The position numbers and the translations under genes were made by a program. From positions 124,001-188,000 of the forward strand of contig JBAZKM010000004.1 of NCBI GenBank assembly GCA_041650805.1: 64,000 nt of DNA, in the 5' to 3' direction. The notes under the pieces are model-generated. The model was given only the letters and a program-made list of their open reading frames with translations. It was not told where the DNA came from and did no database searches. Numbering within the stretch: position 1 is the first letter of the stretch; each line of letters starts with the position of its first letter. Origin of the DNA: Candidatus Omnitrophota bacterium. Lineage in GTDB: Bacteria; Omnitrophota; Gorgyraeia; 2-01-FULL-45-10. Shown here piece by piece: positions 51,034 to 59,242 of this stretch.

Positions 51034-52254
51034 ATGCAAAACGACCAGCGCGAGAAGCACATATATACCGTTGGGGAGATCACGAAATATATACGTGTGA
51101 TCCTGGAAGATTCCTTCCCGGGCGTATGGATCGAAGGCGAGATATCAAACTATACGTTCCACTCATCCGGCCATATGTACTTCAGCCTGCGCGATCCTAA
51201 TGCCGTGATCAAGTGCGCGATGTTCAAGCGCTCCAACGAGAAGCTCAAGTTCAAGCCGAAGGACGGGATGAAGGTCATCGTATTCGGTTCCGTGAGCGTT
51301 TACGAGGCAAGAGGCGATTACCAGATAATAGTCGAAGAGATAGAACCGAAGGGTATAGGTGCCCTGCAGCTTCAGTTCCAGCAGCTTAAGGAAAGGCTCG
51401 CGAAAGAGGGCCTCTTCGATGAGCGGCACAAAGTCCCGATCCCGTTCCTCCCTACAAGGATAGGTATCGTGACCAGCCCTACAGGCGCCGCGATACGGGA
51501 TATATTGAATATTGCAAGACGCCGTTTCTCAAACGTCGAGATAATAATAAATCCCGTTAAAGTCCAGGGCCAGGATGCCAGGGAAGAGATCTCCCGCGCT
51601 ATACGGCAGTTCAACGAGCTGAAAGATATAAACATAGACGTCATGATTGTGACGCGCGGCGGCGGCAGTCTGGAAGACCTGTGGCCGTTCAACGAAGAGA
51701 TCGTGGCGAGAGCCATTTACGATTCCGGGATCCCGGTAATAAGCGCCGTGGGGCATGAGATCGACTACACCATCTCCGATTTCGTTGCCGACTTCAGGGC
51801 GCCTACGCCCTCAGCCGCGGCCGAGCTCGTTATTCCCAGGAAAGAGGACCTTACGAACACCATCGTTTCGTCCGTTACAAGATTAAAGAACGCGCTTGTC
51901 TCAAAGATAAACATCCTCGGAGAGAAGTTGTCGACCCTGAAAGACAGTTATATACTGAAACAGCCGCTCAACCTCGTGACGCAGTACGAGCAGAGGATAG
52001 ACGATCTCCGAAAAGGGCTTGCGCTCAGGATAGGTCATGTAGCAGATATGAAGCGCGAGAGCTTTAATTCTCTTACGGGCAAACTTGATGCGCTGAGCCC
52101 GCTTGCAATATTGAGCAGGGGATACAGCATAACTACCCGTTTCCCGGACGATGCTATCATAAAGGATACCGCCTCGCTCAAGAGCGGCGACCGCGTCAGG
52201 ACGCAGCTCGGTAAGGGTAAGTTTATTAGCAGAGTTGAGCAGACAGAAAAATAG
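51034..52254 (+). CDS. xseA: Exodeoxyribonuclease VII large subunit
   Basis: The 406-residue protein has the N-terminal OB fold (YTVGEITKYIRVILEDSFPGVWIEGEISNYTFHSSGHMYFSLRD), the catalytic region RIGIVTSPTGAAIRDILNI, VMIVTRGGGSLEDLWPFNEE and IPVISAVGHEIDYTISDFVADFRAPTPSAAAE, and a C-terminal coiled coil. With XseB it degrades single-stranded DNA. No Shine-Dalgarno precedes the ATG because truncated repeat B abuts it. The TAG stop overlaps the first bases of repeat A copy 3. Confidence 0.97.
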   Translation: MQNDQREKHIYTVGEITKYIRVILEDSFPGVWIEGEISNYTFHSSGHMYFSLRDPNAVIKCAMFKRSNEKLKFKPKDGMKVIVFGSVSVYEARGDYQIIVEEIEPKGIGALQLQFQQLKERLAKEGLFDERHKVPIPFLPTRIGIVTSPTGAAIRDILNIARRRFSNVEIIINPVKVQGQDAREEISRAIRQFNELKDINIDVMIVTRGGGSLEDLWPFNEEIVARAIYDSGIPVISAVGHEIDYTISDFVADFRAPTPSAAAELVIPRKEDLTNTIVSSVTRLKNALVSKINILGEKLSTLKDSYILKQPLNLVTQYEQRIDDLRKGLALRIGHVADMKRESFNSLTGKLDALSPLAILSRGYSITTRFPDDAIIKDTASLKSGDRVRTQLGKGKFISRVEQTEK

Positions 52255-52301
52255 TTCACGGTAAAGAGTATCTGTGGACCATGGACCGTCGACTATGGAC
52301 T
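52253..52301. repeat. Palindromic repeat family A, copy 3 (left arm truncated)
   Basis: AGTTCAC, the 14-nt loop and a complete right arm (GTGGACCATGGACCGTCGAC...) are present, but most of the left arm is missing. AG completes the xseA TAG stop. About 30 nt are identical to copy 2. Confidence 0.8.
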
Positions 52302-52328
52302 AATGAAGCGATTATACGGAGGAACGTT

Positions 52329-52619
52329 ATGGCCGAAATGAAGTTCGAAGAGGCGCTGAAGAAGCTGGAGCGGATAGTCGACGACCTGGAAGGCGGGAAC
52401 CTCTCGCTCGATGACGCGCTTGAGAAGTACGGAGAGGGGATACGCCTCTCGAAGTTATGCGCCAAAAAACTTGAAGTTGCGAAGAAGAAAGTCGAGATAC
52501 TCCTTAAATCAGAGGACGGGACTGCGGAGCTTGCGCCTTTCGATGAAAGGTCGGCCGAGGAGGCCAAGGCCTCCCCGGAACCGAAGAGGAAAAAGACGAA
52601 GGAGGGAGACCTCTTTTGA
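52329..52619 (+). CDS. xseB: Exodeoxyribonuclease VII small subunit
   Basis: The ATG at 52329 after ACGGAGGAACG is preferred to an ATG inside repeat A. The 96-residue product has the family core MKFEEALKKLERIVDDLEGGNLSLDDALEKYGEGIRLSKLCAKKL, with an additional charged tail. It assembles with XseA. Its stop overlaps the TTG of ispA by 4 bp. Confidence 0.93.
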   Translation: MAEMKFEEALKKLERIVDDLEGGNLSLDDALEKYGEGIRLSKLCAKKLEVAKKKVEILLKSEDGTAELAPFDERSAEEAKASPEPKRKKTKEGDLF

Positions 52620-53437
52620 GCGGACTGGAGAAGCATCTTGCCGGCATACGCGCCTCGATCGATAAGAAACTCGATCGATATCTCCCCTCCGGGAGAGAGG
52701 GGCCGGCCGTCATCCACAGGGCGATGCGATACAGCGTCCTGGGAAGCGGCAAGAGGATAAGGCCTATACTCGCGATAGAAGCTTCTAAGGCATGCGGCGG
52801 TACGGCAGGCGATGTAATGCCTGTGGCCTGTGCCCTGGAGCTGGTACACGCTTACTCGCTGGTCCACGATGACCTGCCTGCCATGGATGACGATGATTAC
52901 AGGCGCGGCAGACCGTCATGCCATAAGGTATTCGGCGAGGCCAACGCTATACTGGCAGGCGACGCGCTCCTGACGCTGGCATTCGGTATAATAGCAAAAT
53001 ACGCAAAACCAAAAACAGGCATACCGGCGATAGGGGAGCTGGCCGAAGCCATAGGTACGAAGGGCATGGTGGGAGGCCAGGTCATCGACCTTGAGTATAA
53101 GGACAGAGATAAGAGCGAAAAGGTCCTGGATAATATAAACCGCCTGAAGACATCCAGGCTTTTCGAGGCGTCTGCCAGACTCGGGGCGATAGCCGCCGCG
53201 GCAGATCCGGAAAAGACCGCCTCCCTCACCCGTTTCGGTAAATTTTTCGGCCTTGCATTTCAGGCGGTCGATGACCTTATGGACGGCGACTCCTGCCCCG
53301 GAGGCGCTGAAGGCGTAAGGGGTCGTCGCGAAGCCGGACTTCTTATGGAGGAAGGGAAAAGGGCGATCGATATATTCGGCAGAAAAGGCAGGATGTTGAA
53401 AGATATCGCCGATCACATATTGCACAGAAAGAGATAG
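52616..53437 (+). CDS. ispA: Polyprenyl (farnesyl/geranylgeranyl-type) diphosphate synthase
   Basis: A TTG start with GGAGGGAG upstream gives 273 residues. The first Asp-rich motif lies in YSLVHDDLPAMDDDDYRRGRPSCH and the second in FQAVDDLMDGD. GSGKRIRPILAIEASKACGG is the typical substrate-binding Lys-Arg segment. The enzyme chain-elongates DMAPP/IPP, and its place between xseB and dxs is the common bacterial arrangement. The exact chain length is not predicted. It is slightly short compared with ~295-residue IspA. Confidence 0.9.
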   Translation: MSGLEKHLAGIRASIDKKLDRYLPSGREGPAVIHRAMRYSVLGSGKRIRPILAIEASKACGGTAGDVMPVACALELVHAYSLVHDDLPAMDDDDYRRGRPSCHKVFGEANAILAGDALLTLAFGIIAKYAKPKTGIPAIGELAEAIGTKGMVGGQVIDLEYKDRDKSEKVLDNINRLKTSRLFEASARLGAIAAAADPEKTASLTRFGKFFGLAFQAVDDLMDGDSCPGGAEGVRGRREAGLLMEEGKRAIDIFGRKGRMLKDIADHILHRKR

Positions 53438-53451
53438 TGCCCGGGATAGCC

Positions 53452-55347
53452 ATGCAAAGATCCATAGATGCCATACATGAACCGGTAGACCTGAGGAGAT
53501 TTAAGCTGACCGACCTTCCCAGGGTAGCCGCAGAAATACGGCAGGAGATCATAAATACGGTCTCAAAGACAGGCGGGCACCTGGCGCCCTCTCTTGGCGT
53601 CGTCGAGCTTGCCATAGCGATCCACTACGCCTTTGATACTCCCAGGGACGTCGTGCTGTGGGACGTCGGCCATCAGGCGTATGCCCACAAGATACTTACC
53701 GGCCGGCTCAAAAAATTCCCGACGCTCCGGCAGCTGGGAGGATTGAGCGGCTTTCCAAATAAAGAAGAGAGCCCGGCGCATGACCTCTTTACCTGCGGTC
53801 ACAGCTCCACCTCCATATCTACGGCCCTCGGGCTCGCCGCCGCCCGCGACCTCTCCAACGAGAATTATAAGGTGATCTCCGTGATAGGCGATGCCTCCCT
53901 TGCCGGCGGCATGGCATTCGAGGCGCTTAACCACGCAGGCCATACAAAGAAAGATTTCATAGTCATACTTAATGACAACGAACTCTCTATATCTCAAAGC
54001 GTCGGCGCGCTGAGCAAGTACCTTAACAGGATCATAACGAACCCGGCTTATAACAAGATCAGGACCGATGTGGAGAAGGTGCTGAAGCGTATCCCGCGTT
54101 TCGGTTTCAGGGCTTACAGGGCGGCCCGGCGTCTCGAGGAGGGGCTTAAGAACCTTCTGGTCCCGGGTATGCTCTTTGAGGAGATGGGGTTCAGGTATTT
54201 CGGCCCCATCGACGGTCACAACATCGCGCAGCTCGTGTTGACGTTCAGGAACCTCATAGGTCTTGATGAGCCCATCCTGATACATGTCGTTACAAAGAAG
54301 GGAAAGGGTTACAGGTTCGCGGAAGAGCGTCCCAGCGATTTTCACGGCACCGGGCCTTTCAATGTCGAGACGGGCGAAAAGGTGAACCCCGGCGGGACCG
54401 TGACCTTCACCGAGGCCTTCGGCGAAAAGATCGCCGAGCTGGCCGCCAAAGATGAGAGGATAGTCGGTATAAGCGCGGCCATGGTGGACGGGACGGGGTT
54501 GCAGAAGTTCGCCGAGAGCTTCCCGGAACGTTTTTTCGACGTGGGCATTTCGGAGGAACACGCGGTGGGGTTGAGCGCGGGGCTTGCGAGGAACGGCTTC
54601 AAGCCGGTCGTGGCGGTATACTCCACATTCCTCCAGCGCGGCTACGACCAGATCGTCCACGACATATGCCTTCAAAACTTGCCGGTAGTATTCTGCCTGG
54701 ACAGGGCCGGGCTGGTAGGGGAGGACGGGCCTACCCACCACGGCCTCTTCGACATAGCATATCTGAGGCATATACCCAATATAGTCTTCATGGCGCCCAA
54801 AGACGCCAGAGAGCTTCAGGGCATGGTTGAGCTTGCGTTATCCCTCAATAAACCGGTAGCCATACGATATCCTAAAGGGGGCGGCGCCGATGTCCTGCCC
54901 GAGACGACGGCGCAGGAAAAGGGCGATCCGCGCATTGAAGTGGGGAAGGCCCAGGTGCTCAGGAGAGGGAAGGACGTAGCTATAATCTCGATAGGTAATA
55001 TGGCGCGGATGGCTATGGATACGGCCAAGGCCCTGGCGGCAAAACGGAAGATAGAGGCAACGGTGATCAACGCCAGGTTCATAAAACCGCTCGATGGGGA
55101 GATGCTGGAAAACATCTCCAGGGAGATAAAAAGGATCGTTACCATAGAAGAAGGGGTGCTCGAAGGCGGGTTCGGGAGCGCCGTCCTTGAATTTATAGAG
55201 CGGGAGGGCATAAAGGGCGTAAAGGTGAGGCGCATAGGCCTTCCCGGCCGGTTCATCGAGCACGGCAAAAAGAGCGAACTCTTCCTAAAGTATAACTTGA
55301 CACCCGATGCCATTTGCGATGTAATTATTAATGAGGTAATGGGATAG
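53452..55347 (+). CDS. dxs: 1-deoxy-D-xylulose-5-phosphate synthase
   Basis: ATG 53452 gives 631 residues; a GTG at 53437 overlapping the ispA stop is the alternative. Motifs are GGHLAPSLGVVELAIAIHYAF, LWDVGHQAYAHKILTGR, the TPP-binding VIGDASLAGGMAFEALNHAG...LNDNELSIS, FDVGISEEHAVGLSAGLARNG and DRAGLVGEDGPTHHGLFDIAYL. It makes DXP from pyruvate and glyceraldehyde-3-phosphate, the first step of the MEP pathway. The ferredoxin gene follows 5 bp downstream. Confidence 0.97.
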   Translation: MQRSIDAIHEPVDLRRFKLTDLPRVAAEIRQEIINTVSKTGGHLAPSLGVVELAIAIHYAFDTPRDVVLWDVGHQAYAHKILTGRLKKFPTLRQLGGLSGFPNKEESPAHDLFTCGHSSTSISTALGLAAARDLSNENYKVISVIGDASLAGGMAFEALNHAGHTKKDFIVILNDNELSISQSVGALSKYLNRIITNPAYNKIRTDVEKVLKRIPRFGFRAYRAARRLEEGLKNLLVPGMLFEEMGFRYFGPIDGHNIAQLVLTFRNLIGLDEPILIHVVTKKGKGYRFAEERPSDFHGTGPFNVETGEKVNPGGTVTFTEAFGEKIAELAAKDERIVGISAAMVDGTGLQKFAESFPERFFDVGISEEHAVGLSAGLARNGFKPVVAVYSTFLQRGYDQIVHDICLQNLPVVFCLDRAGLVGEDGPTHHGLFDIAYLRHIPNIVFMAPKDARELQGMVELALSLNKPVAIRYPKGGGADVLPETTAQEKGDPRIEVGKAQVLRRGKDVAIISIGNMARMAMDTAKALAAKRKIEATVINARFIKPLDGEMLENISREIKRIVTIEEGVLEGGFGSAVLEFIEREGIKGVKVRRIGLPGRFIEHGKKSELFLKYNLTPDAICDVIINEVMG

Positions 55348-55352
55348 GGAAT

Positions 55353-55556
55353 ATGCCGAAAGTAAAGATAGATAAAGCAAGGTGCAAGGGGTGTTATCTT
55401 TGCGTCGTCAACTGCCCGAAGGGTCTCATAAAGATATCGGGTGAGACGAACCCGAAGGGTGTAAAGCCGGCCGTCTTTGCGGGCGGCGGGAAATGTTCCG
55501 GGTGCGCGATGTGCGCCATAATATGCCCGGATTGCGGGATAGTCATATACAAATAG
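55353..55556 (+). CDS. 2[4Fe-4S] ferredoxin subunit of 2-oxoacid oxidoreductase (delta)
   Basis: The 67-residue protein has two CxxCxxCxxxCP-type clusters: CKGCYLCVVNCPKG and CSGCAMCAIICPDC. It is the delta/ferredoxin subunit of a four-subunit ferredoxin-linked 2-oxoacid oxidoreductase, encoded immediately before the alpha subunit. Confidence 0.92.
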   Translation: MPKVKIDKARCKGCYLCVVNCPKGLIKISGETNPKGVKPAVFAGGGKCSGCAMCAIICPDCGIVIYK

Positions 55557-55561
55557 CCACC

Positions 55562-56614
55562 ATGACTAAAAAAATATTGATGTGCGGTAATGATGCGTGC
55601 GGGGAAGGGGCGGTCCTGGCGGGGTGCACCTTTTACGCCGGTTATCCCATAACGCCGCAGAACGAGCTGACCGCCTATATGTCAAAACGGCTCACAGAGC
55701 TTGGCAGGACGTTCATACAGGCAGAGTCGGAACTCGCGGCCGTCAATATGGTATTCGGCGCGTCCGCGGCAGGAGCGAGGGCCATGACCTCTTCTTCGAG
55801 CCCGGGGATAAGTTTGAAACAGGAGGGCATATCGTATATGGCCGGTTGTGAACTGCCGGCGGTCATAGTAAATATGCAGAGGGGCGGCCCCGGTCTGGGG
55901 AATATCGCGCCGGCGCAGAGCGACTACTTCCAGGCGGTCAAGGGCGGAGGCCACGGAGATTATAAGACGGTGGTCCTGGCGCCGTCGTCGGTCCAGGAGA
56001 TCCTCGATTACACATATCTCGCATTCGACATAGCCGACAGGTACCGCAATCCCGCTTTCATCCTGGGGGACGGGCTTCTCGGACAGATGATGGAGCCGGT
56101 TGTTATAGGGTCCACGGTCCACAGTCCGCAGTCCATAGCTAAGCCGTGGGCGCTGACCGGATGCAAGGGCAGGAAGCCGAACATGATACGCTCGCTCTTT
56201 TTAGGGGAAGGGGCCCTCGAGGAGCACAATAAAAAATTGCAGGAAAAGTTTAAAATAATAAAAGGATCGGAAACGAGGGCCGAGGCGTTCAATCTAAAAG
56301 AGAGCGATATAATCCTTGTGGCGTACGGTTCTGTTGCCAGGATAGCAAAGGCCGCCATGAACATCGCCAGGTCCCGCGGCATCAAGGCAGGATTGATAAG
56401 GCCGATCACCCTCTGGCCCTTTCCGGAGAAAGTGATACGCGACGCCGCGGATAAAGCGAAACGCTTCCTGGTCGTCGAGATGAGCTCCGGCCAGATGGTG
56501 GAGGACGTGCGGCTTGCTGTTAACGGCAGGGCCGAAGTCGATTTCTACGGCAGGATGGGCGGCGGTATACCGACGGAGGAAGAGATCGCGTCGGTAATAG
56601 AGAAGGTCGTATGA
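55562..56614 (+). CDS. 2-oxoacid:ferredoxin oxidoreductase alpha subunit (VorB/KorA-like)
   Basis: The ATG at 55562 gives 350 residues starting KKILMCGNDACGEGAVLAGCTFYAGYPITPQNEL. ESELAAVNMVFGASAAGARAMTSSSSPGISLKQEGISYMAG is the pyrimidine/transketolase-like signature, and VMIEMSSGQ-like VVEMSSGQMVEDVRLAV is in the C-terminal part. The enzyme oxidatively decarboxylates a 2-oxoacid with CoA and ferredoxin; whether 2-oxoglutarate or branched-chain 2-oxoacid is preferred is not decidable. Residues 184-192 (STVHSPQSI), in the linker before KPWALTG, are encoded by a left arm of repeat A. Confidence 0.9.
   Translation: MTKKILMCGNDACGEGAVLAGCTFYAGYPITPQNELTAYMSKRLTELGRTFIQAESELAAVNMVFGASAAGARAMTSSSSPGISLKQEGISYMAGCELPAVIVNMQRGGPGLGNIAPAQSDYFQAVKGGGHGDYKTVVLAPSSVQEILDYTYLAFDIADRYRNPAFILGDGLLGQMMEPVVIGSTVHSPQSIAKPWALTGCKGRKPNMIRSLFLGEGALEEHNKKLQEKFKIIKGSETRAEAFNLKESDIILVAYGSVARIAKAAMNIARSRGIKAGLIRPITLWPFPEKVIRDAADKAKRFLVVEMSSGQMVEDVRLAVNGRAEVDFYGRMGGGIPTEEEIASVIEKVV
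56109..56138. repeat. Palindromic repeat family A, copy 4 (left arm only, inside a coding sequence)
   Basis: GGTCCACGGTCCACAGTCC and the following CAGTCCATAG closely match the left arms of copies 1 and 2. The right arm is absent. The element is in frame in the oxidoreductase alpha gene, encoding residues 184-192, where family members usually have a Pro/Glu-rich linker. Confidence 0.7.
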
Positions 56615-57390
56615 AAAAGAGCAAGAAGAGGGTCCGCGGGTTAAAACCCGCCGACAACGGATCGATCTTTACCCGTCCGGAAAGTTTACGTGACGCAGAA
56701 AATCACTACTGCGCCGGCTGCGGCCACGGGATCGTCCACCGCCTGATATGCGAGGTGATAGACGAGCTCGGTATACGCGAGAAGACGATCGGTATCGCTC
56801 CCGTAGGTTGCGCAGTCATCGCCTACGATTACTGGGACTTCGACGTTGCTGAAGCGGCGCACGGCCGAACGCCGGCCGTTGCCACCGGCATAAAACGCGT
56901 GCTCCCCGAAAATATCGTCTTCTCCTACCAGGGTGACGGCGACCTCGCCGCCATCGGGACCGCAGAGATCATACATACCGCGAACCGCGGGGAGAATATC
57001 AGTGTCATATTCGTCAATAACGGCGTTTACGGCATGACAGGCGGACAGATGGCGCCTACAACGCTCGTTGGACAGAAGACGGCCACGACTATGCAGGGAA
57101 GGAATTTAAAACGGGACGGCTATCCGCTGAAGATACTTGAGATGCTTGCGGTGCTCCCGGGCGCCAAATATCTGGAGCGGGTTTCCGTGCAATCATCGCT
57201 TGAGACGGTGAGGGCCAAACGCGCCATTGCGAAGTCATTCAAGACACAGATAGAGAAGAGAGGATTTTCGATGGTTGAGGTGCTTTCGATGTGCCCGACC
57301 TATTGGGGCATGACCCCTATAAAGGCGGCCGAAAGGATAAAGGAAGAGATCGTGCCTTTCTACCCGATAGGCGTGGTGAAGAGCTACTGA
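56611..57390 (+). CDS. 2-oxoacid:ferredoxin oxidoreductase beta subunit (TPP-binding)
   Basis: The 259-residue protein has HYCAGCGHGIVHRLI near the N terminus, the TPP/Mg motif YQGDGDLAAIGTAEIIHTANRGENISVIFVNNGVYGMTGGQMAPTT and a final segment EVLSMCPTYWGMTPIKAAERI. It is the catalytic thiamine pyrophosphate subunit. The ATG overlaps the alpha stop by 4 bp and its TGA overlaps the gamma ATG by 1 bp. Confidence 0.93.
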   Translation: MKKSKKRVRGLKPADNGSIFTRPESLRDAENHYCAGCGHGIVHRLICEVIDELGIREKTIGIAPVGCAVIAYDYWDFDVAEAAHGRTPAVATGIKRVLPENIVFSYQGDGDLAAIGTAEIIHTANRGENISVIFVNNGVYGMTGGQMAPTTLVGQKTATTMQGRNLKRDGYPLKILEMLAVLPGAKYLERVSVQSSLETVRAKRAIAKSFKTQIEKRGFSMVEVLSMCPTYWGMTPIKAAERIKEEIVPFYPIGVVKSY

Positions 57391-57941
57391 TGAAAAAAGA
57401 TACCGGACATCATTGCGAAGAGGTCTTCTTTGCCGGTTTCGGCGGACAGGGGATCATGTTCATGGGAAAGCTCCTTGCGCAGGCCGGCCTTATCGCCGGA
57501 AGACACGTTACCTGGATGCCGTCTTACGGAGCAGAGGTGAGGGGCGGCACGGCATACTCTATGACGAAGATATCGGACCGCGAGATAGCAAGCCCCGTCA
57601 TAACCCGGCCCACCGTCCTCGTTGCCATGAACAGGCCTTCCCTGGTAAAGTATGCGGGAAAGGTGCGGGATGGCGGCATGGTCATAGTGAATACCTCGCT
57701 CGTCGGCCATTTTCCGAAGAGGAAAGGGATAACCACCGTAAATATCCCGCTTCTGGAAATGGCATCGAAGCTGGGAGACGCGCGTTGCGCCAACATGATA
57801 GCCCTGGGCGCGCTGCTGAAGAGGCTGAAGGTGTTGCCGCTGAAAGACGCAGTCGCCGCCCTTAAGGAAATATTAAAGGGCAAAGAAGAGCTTTTCGCGA
57901 TGAACAAAAAGGCCATAGAGAAGGGATACGCATCCGTATAA
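57390..57941 (+). CDS. 2-oxoacid:ferredoxin oxidoreductase gamma subunit
   Basis: The ATG at 57390, overlapping the beta stop, gives 183 residues. EEVFFAGFGGQGIMFMGKLLAQAGLIAG and TWMPSYGAEVRGGTAYSMTKISD are the classic gamma-subunit (KorC/VorG, catalytic domain of pyruvate/ketoisovalerate oxidoreductase) motifs. It completes a delta-alpha-beta-gamma operon for ferredoxin-dependent 2-oxoacid metabolism, indicating an anaerobic lifestyle. Confidence 0.93.
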   Translation: MKKDTGHHCEEVFFAGFGGQGIMFMGKLLAQAGLIAGRHVTWMPSYGAEVRGGTAYSMTKISDREIASPVITRPTVLVAMNRPSLVKYAGKVRDGGMVIVNTSLVGHFPKRKGITTVNIPLLEMASKLGDARCANMIALGALLKRLKVLPLKDAVAALKEILKGKEELFAMNKKAIEKGYASV

Positions 57942-57950
57942 GGTGATAAA

Positions 57951-59231
57951 ATGGTAAGAGTACGTTTCGCCCCGAGCCCCACGGGGTATCTTCATATAGG
58001 GAGCGCGCGGACCGCACTCTTCAACTGGCTATATGCCCGCCATTACGGCGGCAAACTTCTCCTGCGCATCGAAGATACCGACCGCACCCGTTCCGAAAAA
58101 CGCTACCTGGAAGAGATCATAACCGACCTTGGATGGCTTGGCATCGCCTGGGACGAGGAGCCGATCAGCCAGAGCGGACGTTTTGACATATACCGCAAAG
58201 CCGCCGAAGACCTGGTCCGTTCAGGCAAGGGGTACCGCGAAGGAGAGGCCTATATATTCAAGGTCGAAGAAGGCAGGACCATCGAAGTCGATGACATGAT
58301 CCACGGGAAGGTCACCTTCAATACCGGCGATATAAAAGACCAGGTGATGATCAAGTCAGACGGCTCTCCGGCATACAATTTCTGCTGTGTAATAGACGAC
58401 GCGTTCCTCAGGATCACGCATATCATACGCGGCGACGATCATCTCTCCAATACCCCGAAACAGATACTCTTCTACGAAGCGCTGGGCATCAAACCGCCGG
58501 TATTCGGCCACATGCCGCTCATAATGGGCGCTGACGGCGCCAAGCTCTCCAAGCGCCACGGCGGTGTATCGGTAGAGGAGTATAAACGCGACGGGTTCCT
58601 GCCGGAAGCGCTTGTCAACTACCTGCTCCTGCTGGGGTGGTCGCCCGGCGGAGACAGGGAGATGATCCCGCTTGCGGAAGCGGTACGGCTCTTTGACCCG
58701 AAAGACATGAAGGGGGTCCAAGCGAAGTTCGACCTTCAGAAGCTGCGCTGGATGAACGGGGAATATATCGCCGGGAAGACGGACGCCGAACTCCTGCCTC
58801 TGATACGCAAGCAGGCGGCGGATGCAGGCGCTGTCGCCTCATCACCCGATGACCTGCTTCTCAAGGTTATAGGCCTTTATAAGATAAGGATAAAGACGCT
58901 CGCCGAGTTCATCCCGATGACCGAATGTTTCTTCACCGATGCATATACGGTCGATGAGAAGGGTGTCCAGAAGTATCTCTCTTCCGGCGCCGGTAAGGAC
59001 GTGCTACGCAAATTTGCCGGACGGCTTGAACGGCTCGATCGATTTTCTCACGAAGAGATAGAGAAGACCTGCCGTGACATGGCCGAAGAGAGCGGCCTCA
59101 AGGCGGGCGCTATAATCCATCCGGCGCGGATCGCCATAAGCGGCAACACCGCCGGCGCCGGCCTTTTCGAGATGATGGAAGTGCTGGGGAAGGCGAAGGT
59201 CCTCGAAAGGATGCGCAGGGCATCCGCGTAA
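57951..59231 (+). CDS. gltX: Glutamyl-tRNA synthetase
   Basis: The 426-residue class I synthetase has RFAPSPTGYLHIGSARTALFNWLYAR (HIGH), DTDRTRSEKRYLEEI, the second motif GADGAKLSKRHGGVSVEEYK (KMSKS-type) and a helical anticodon-binding C terminus. It charges tRNA-Glu. Since a separate glnS follows, this enzyme need not be non-discriminating. It starts 9 bp after the oxidoreductase gamma gene. Confidence 0.95.
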   Translation: MVRVRFAPSPTGYLHIGSARTALFNWLYARHYGGKLLLRIEDTDRTRSEKRYLEEIITDLGWLGIAWDEEPISQSGRFDIYRKAAEDLVRSGKGYREGEAYIFKVEEGRTIEVDDMIHGKVTFNTGDIKDQVMIKSDGSPAYNFCCVIDDAFLRITHIIRGDDHLSNTPKQILFYEALGIKPPVFGHMPLIMGADGAKLSKRHGGVSVEEYKRDGFLPEALVNYLLLLGWSPGGDREMIPLAEAVRLFDPKDMKGVQAKFDLQKLRWMNGEYIAGKTDAELLPLIRKQAADAGAVASSPDDLLLKVIGLYKIRIKTLAEFIPMTECFFTDAYTVDEKGVQKYLSSGAGKDVLRKFAGRLERLDRFSHEEIEKTCRDMAEESGLKAGAIIHPARIAISGNTAGAGLFEMMEVLGKAKVLERMRRASA

Positions 59232-59242
59232 GGTCATACCAA

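Noticed and set aside
47391..52301. Possible CRISPR array formed by repeats A and B
   Set aside because: Copies are kilobases apart, separated by conserved genes, with self-complementary arms and no regular spacers or cas genes.
53563..54771. 402-codon minus-strand open frame inside dxs
   Set aside because: It lies wholly antisense to a clearly conserved dxs, its product has no recognisable domain and has the composition expected of an out-of-frame translation.
55493..55561. N-terminal extension of the oxidoreductase alpha gene into the ferredoxin gene
   Set aside because: It would overlap the second ferredoxin cluster in another frame; ATG 55562 gives the standard N terminus.
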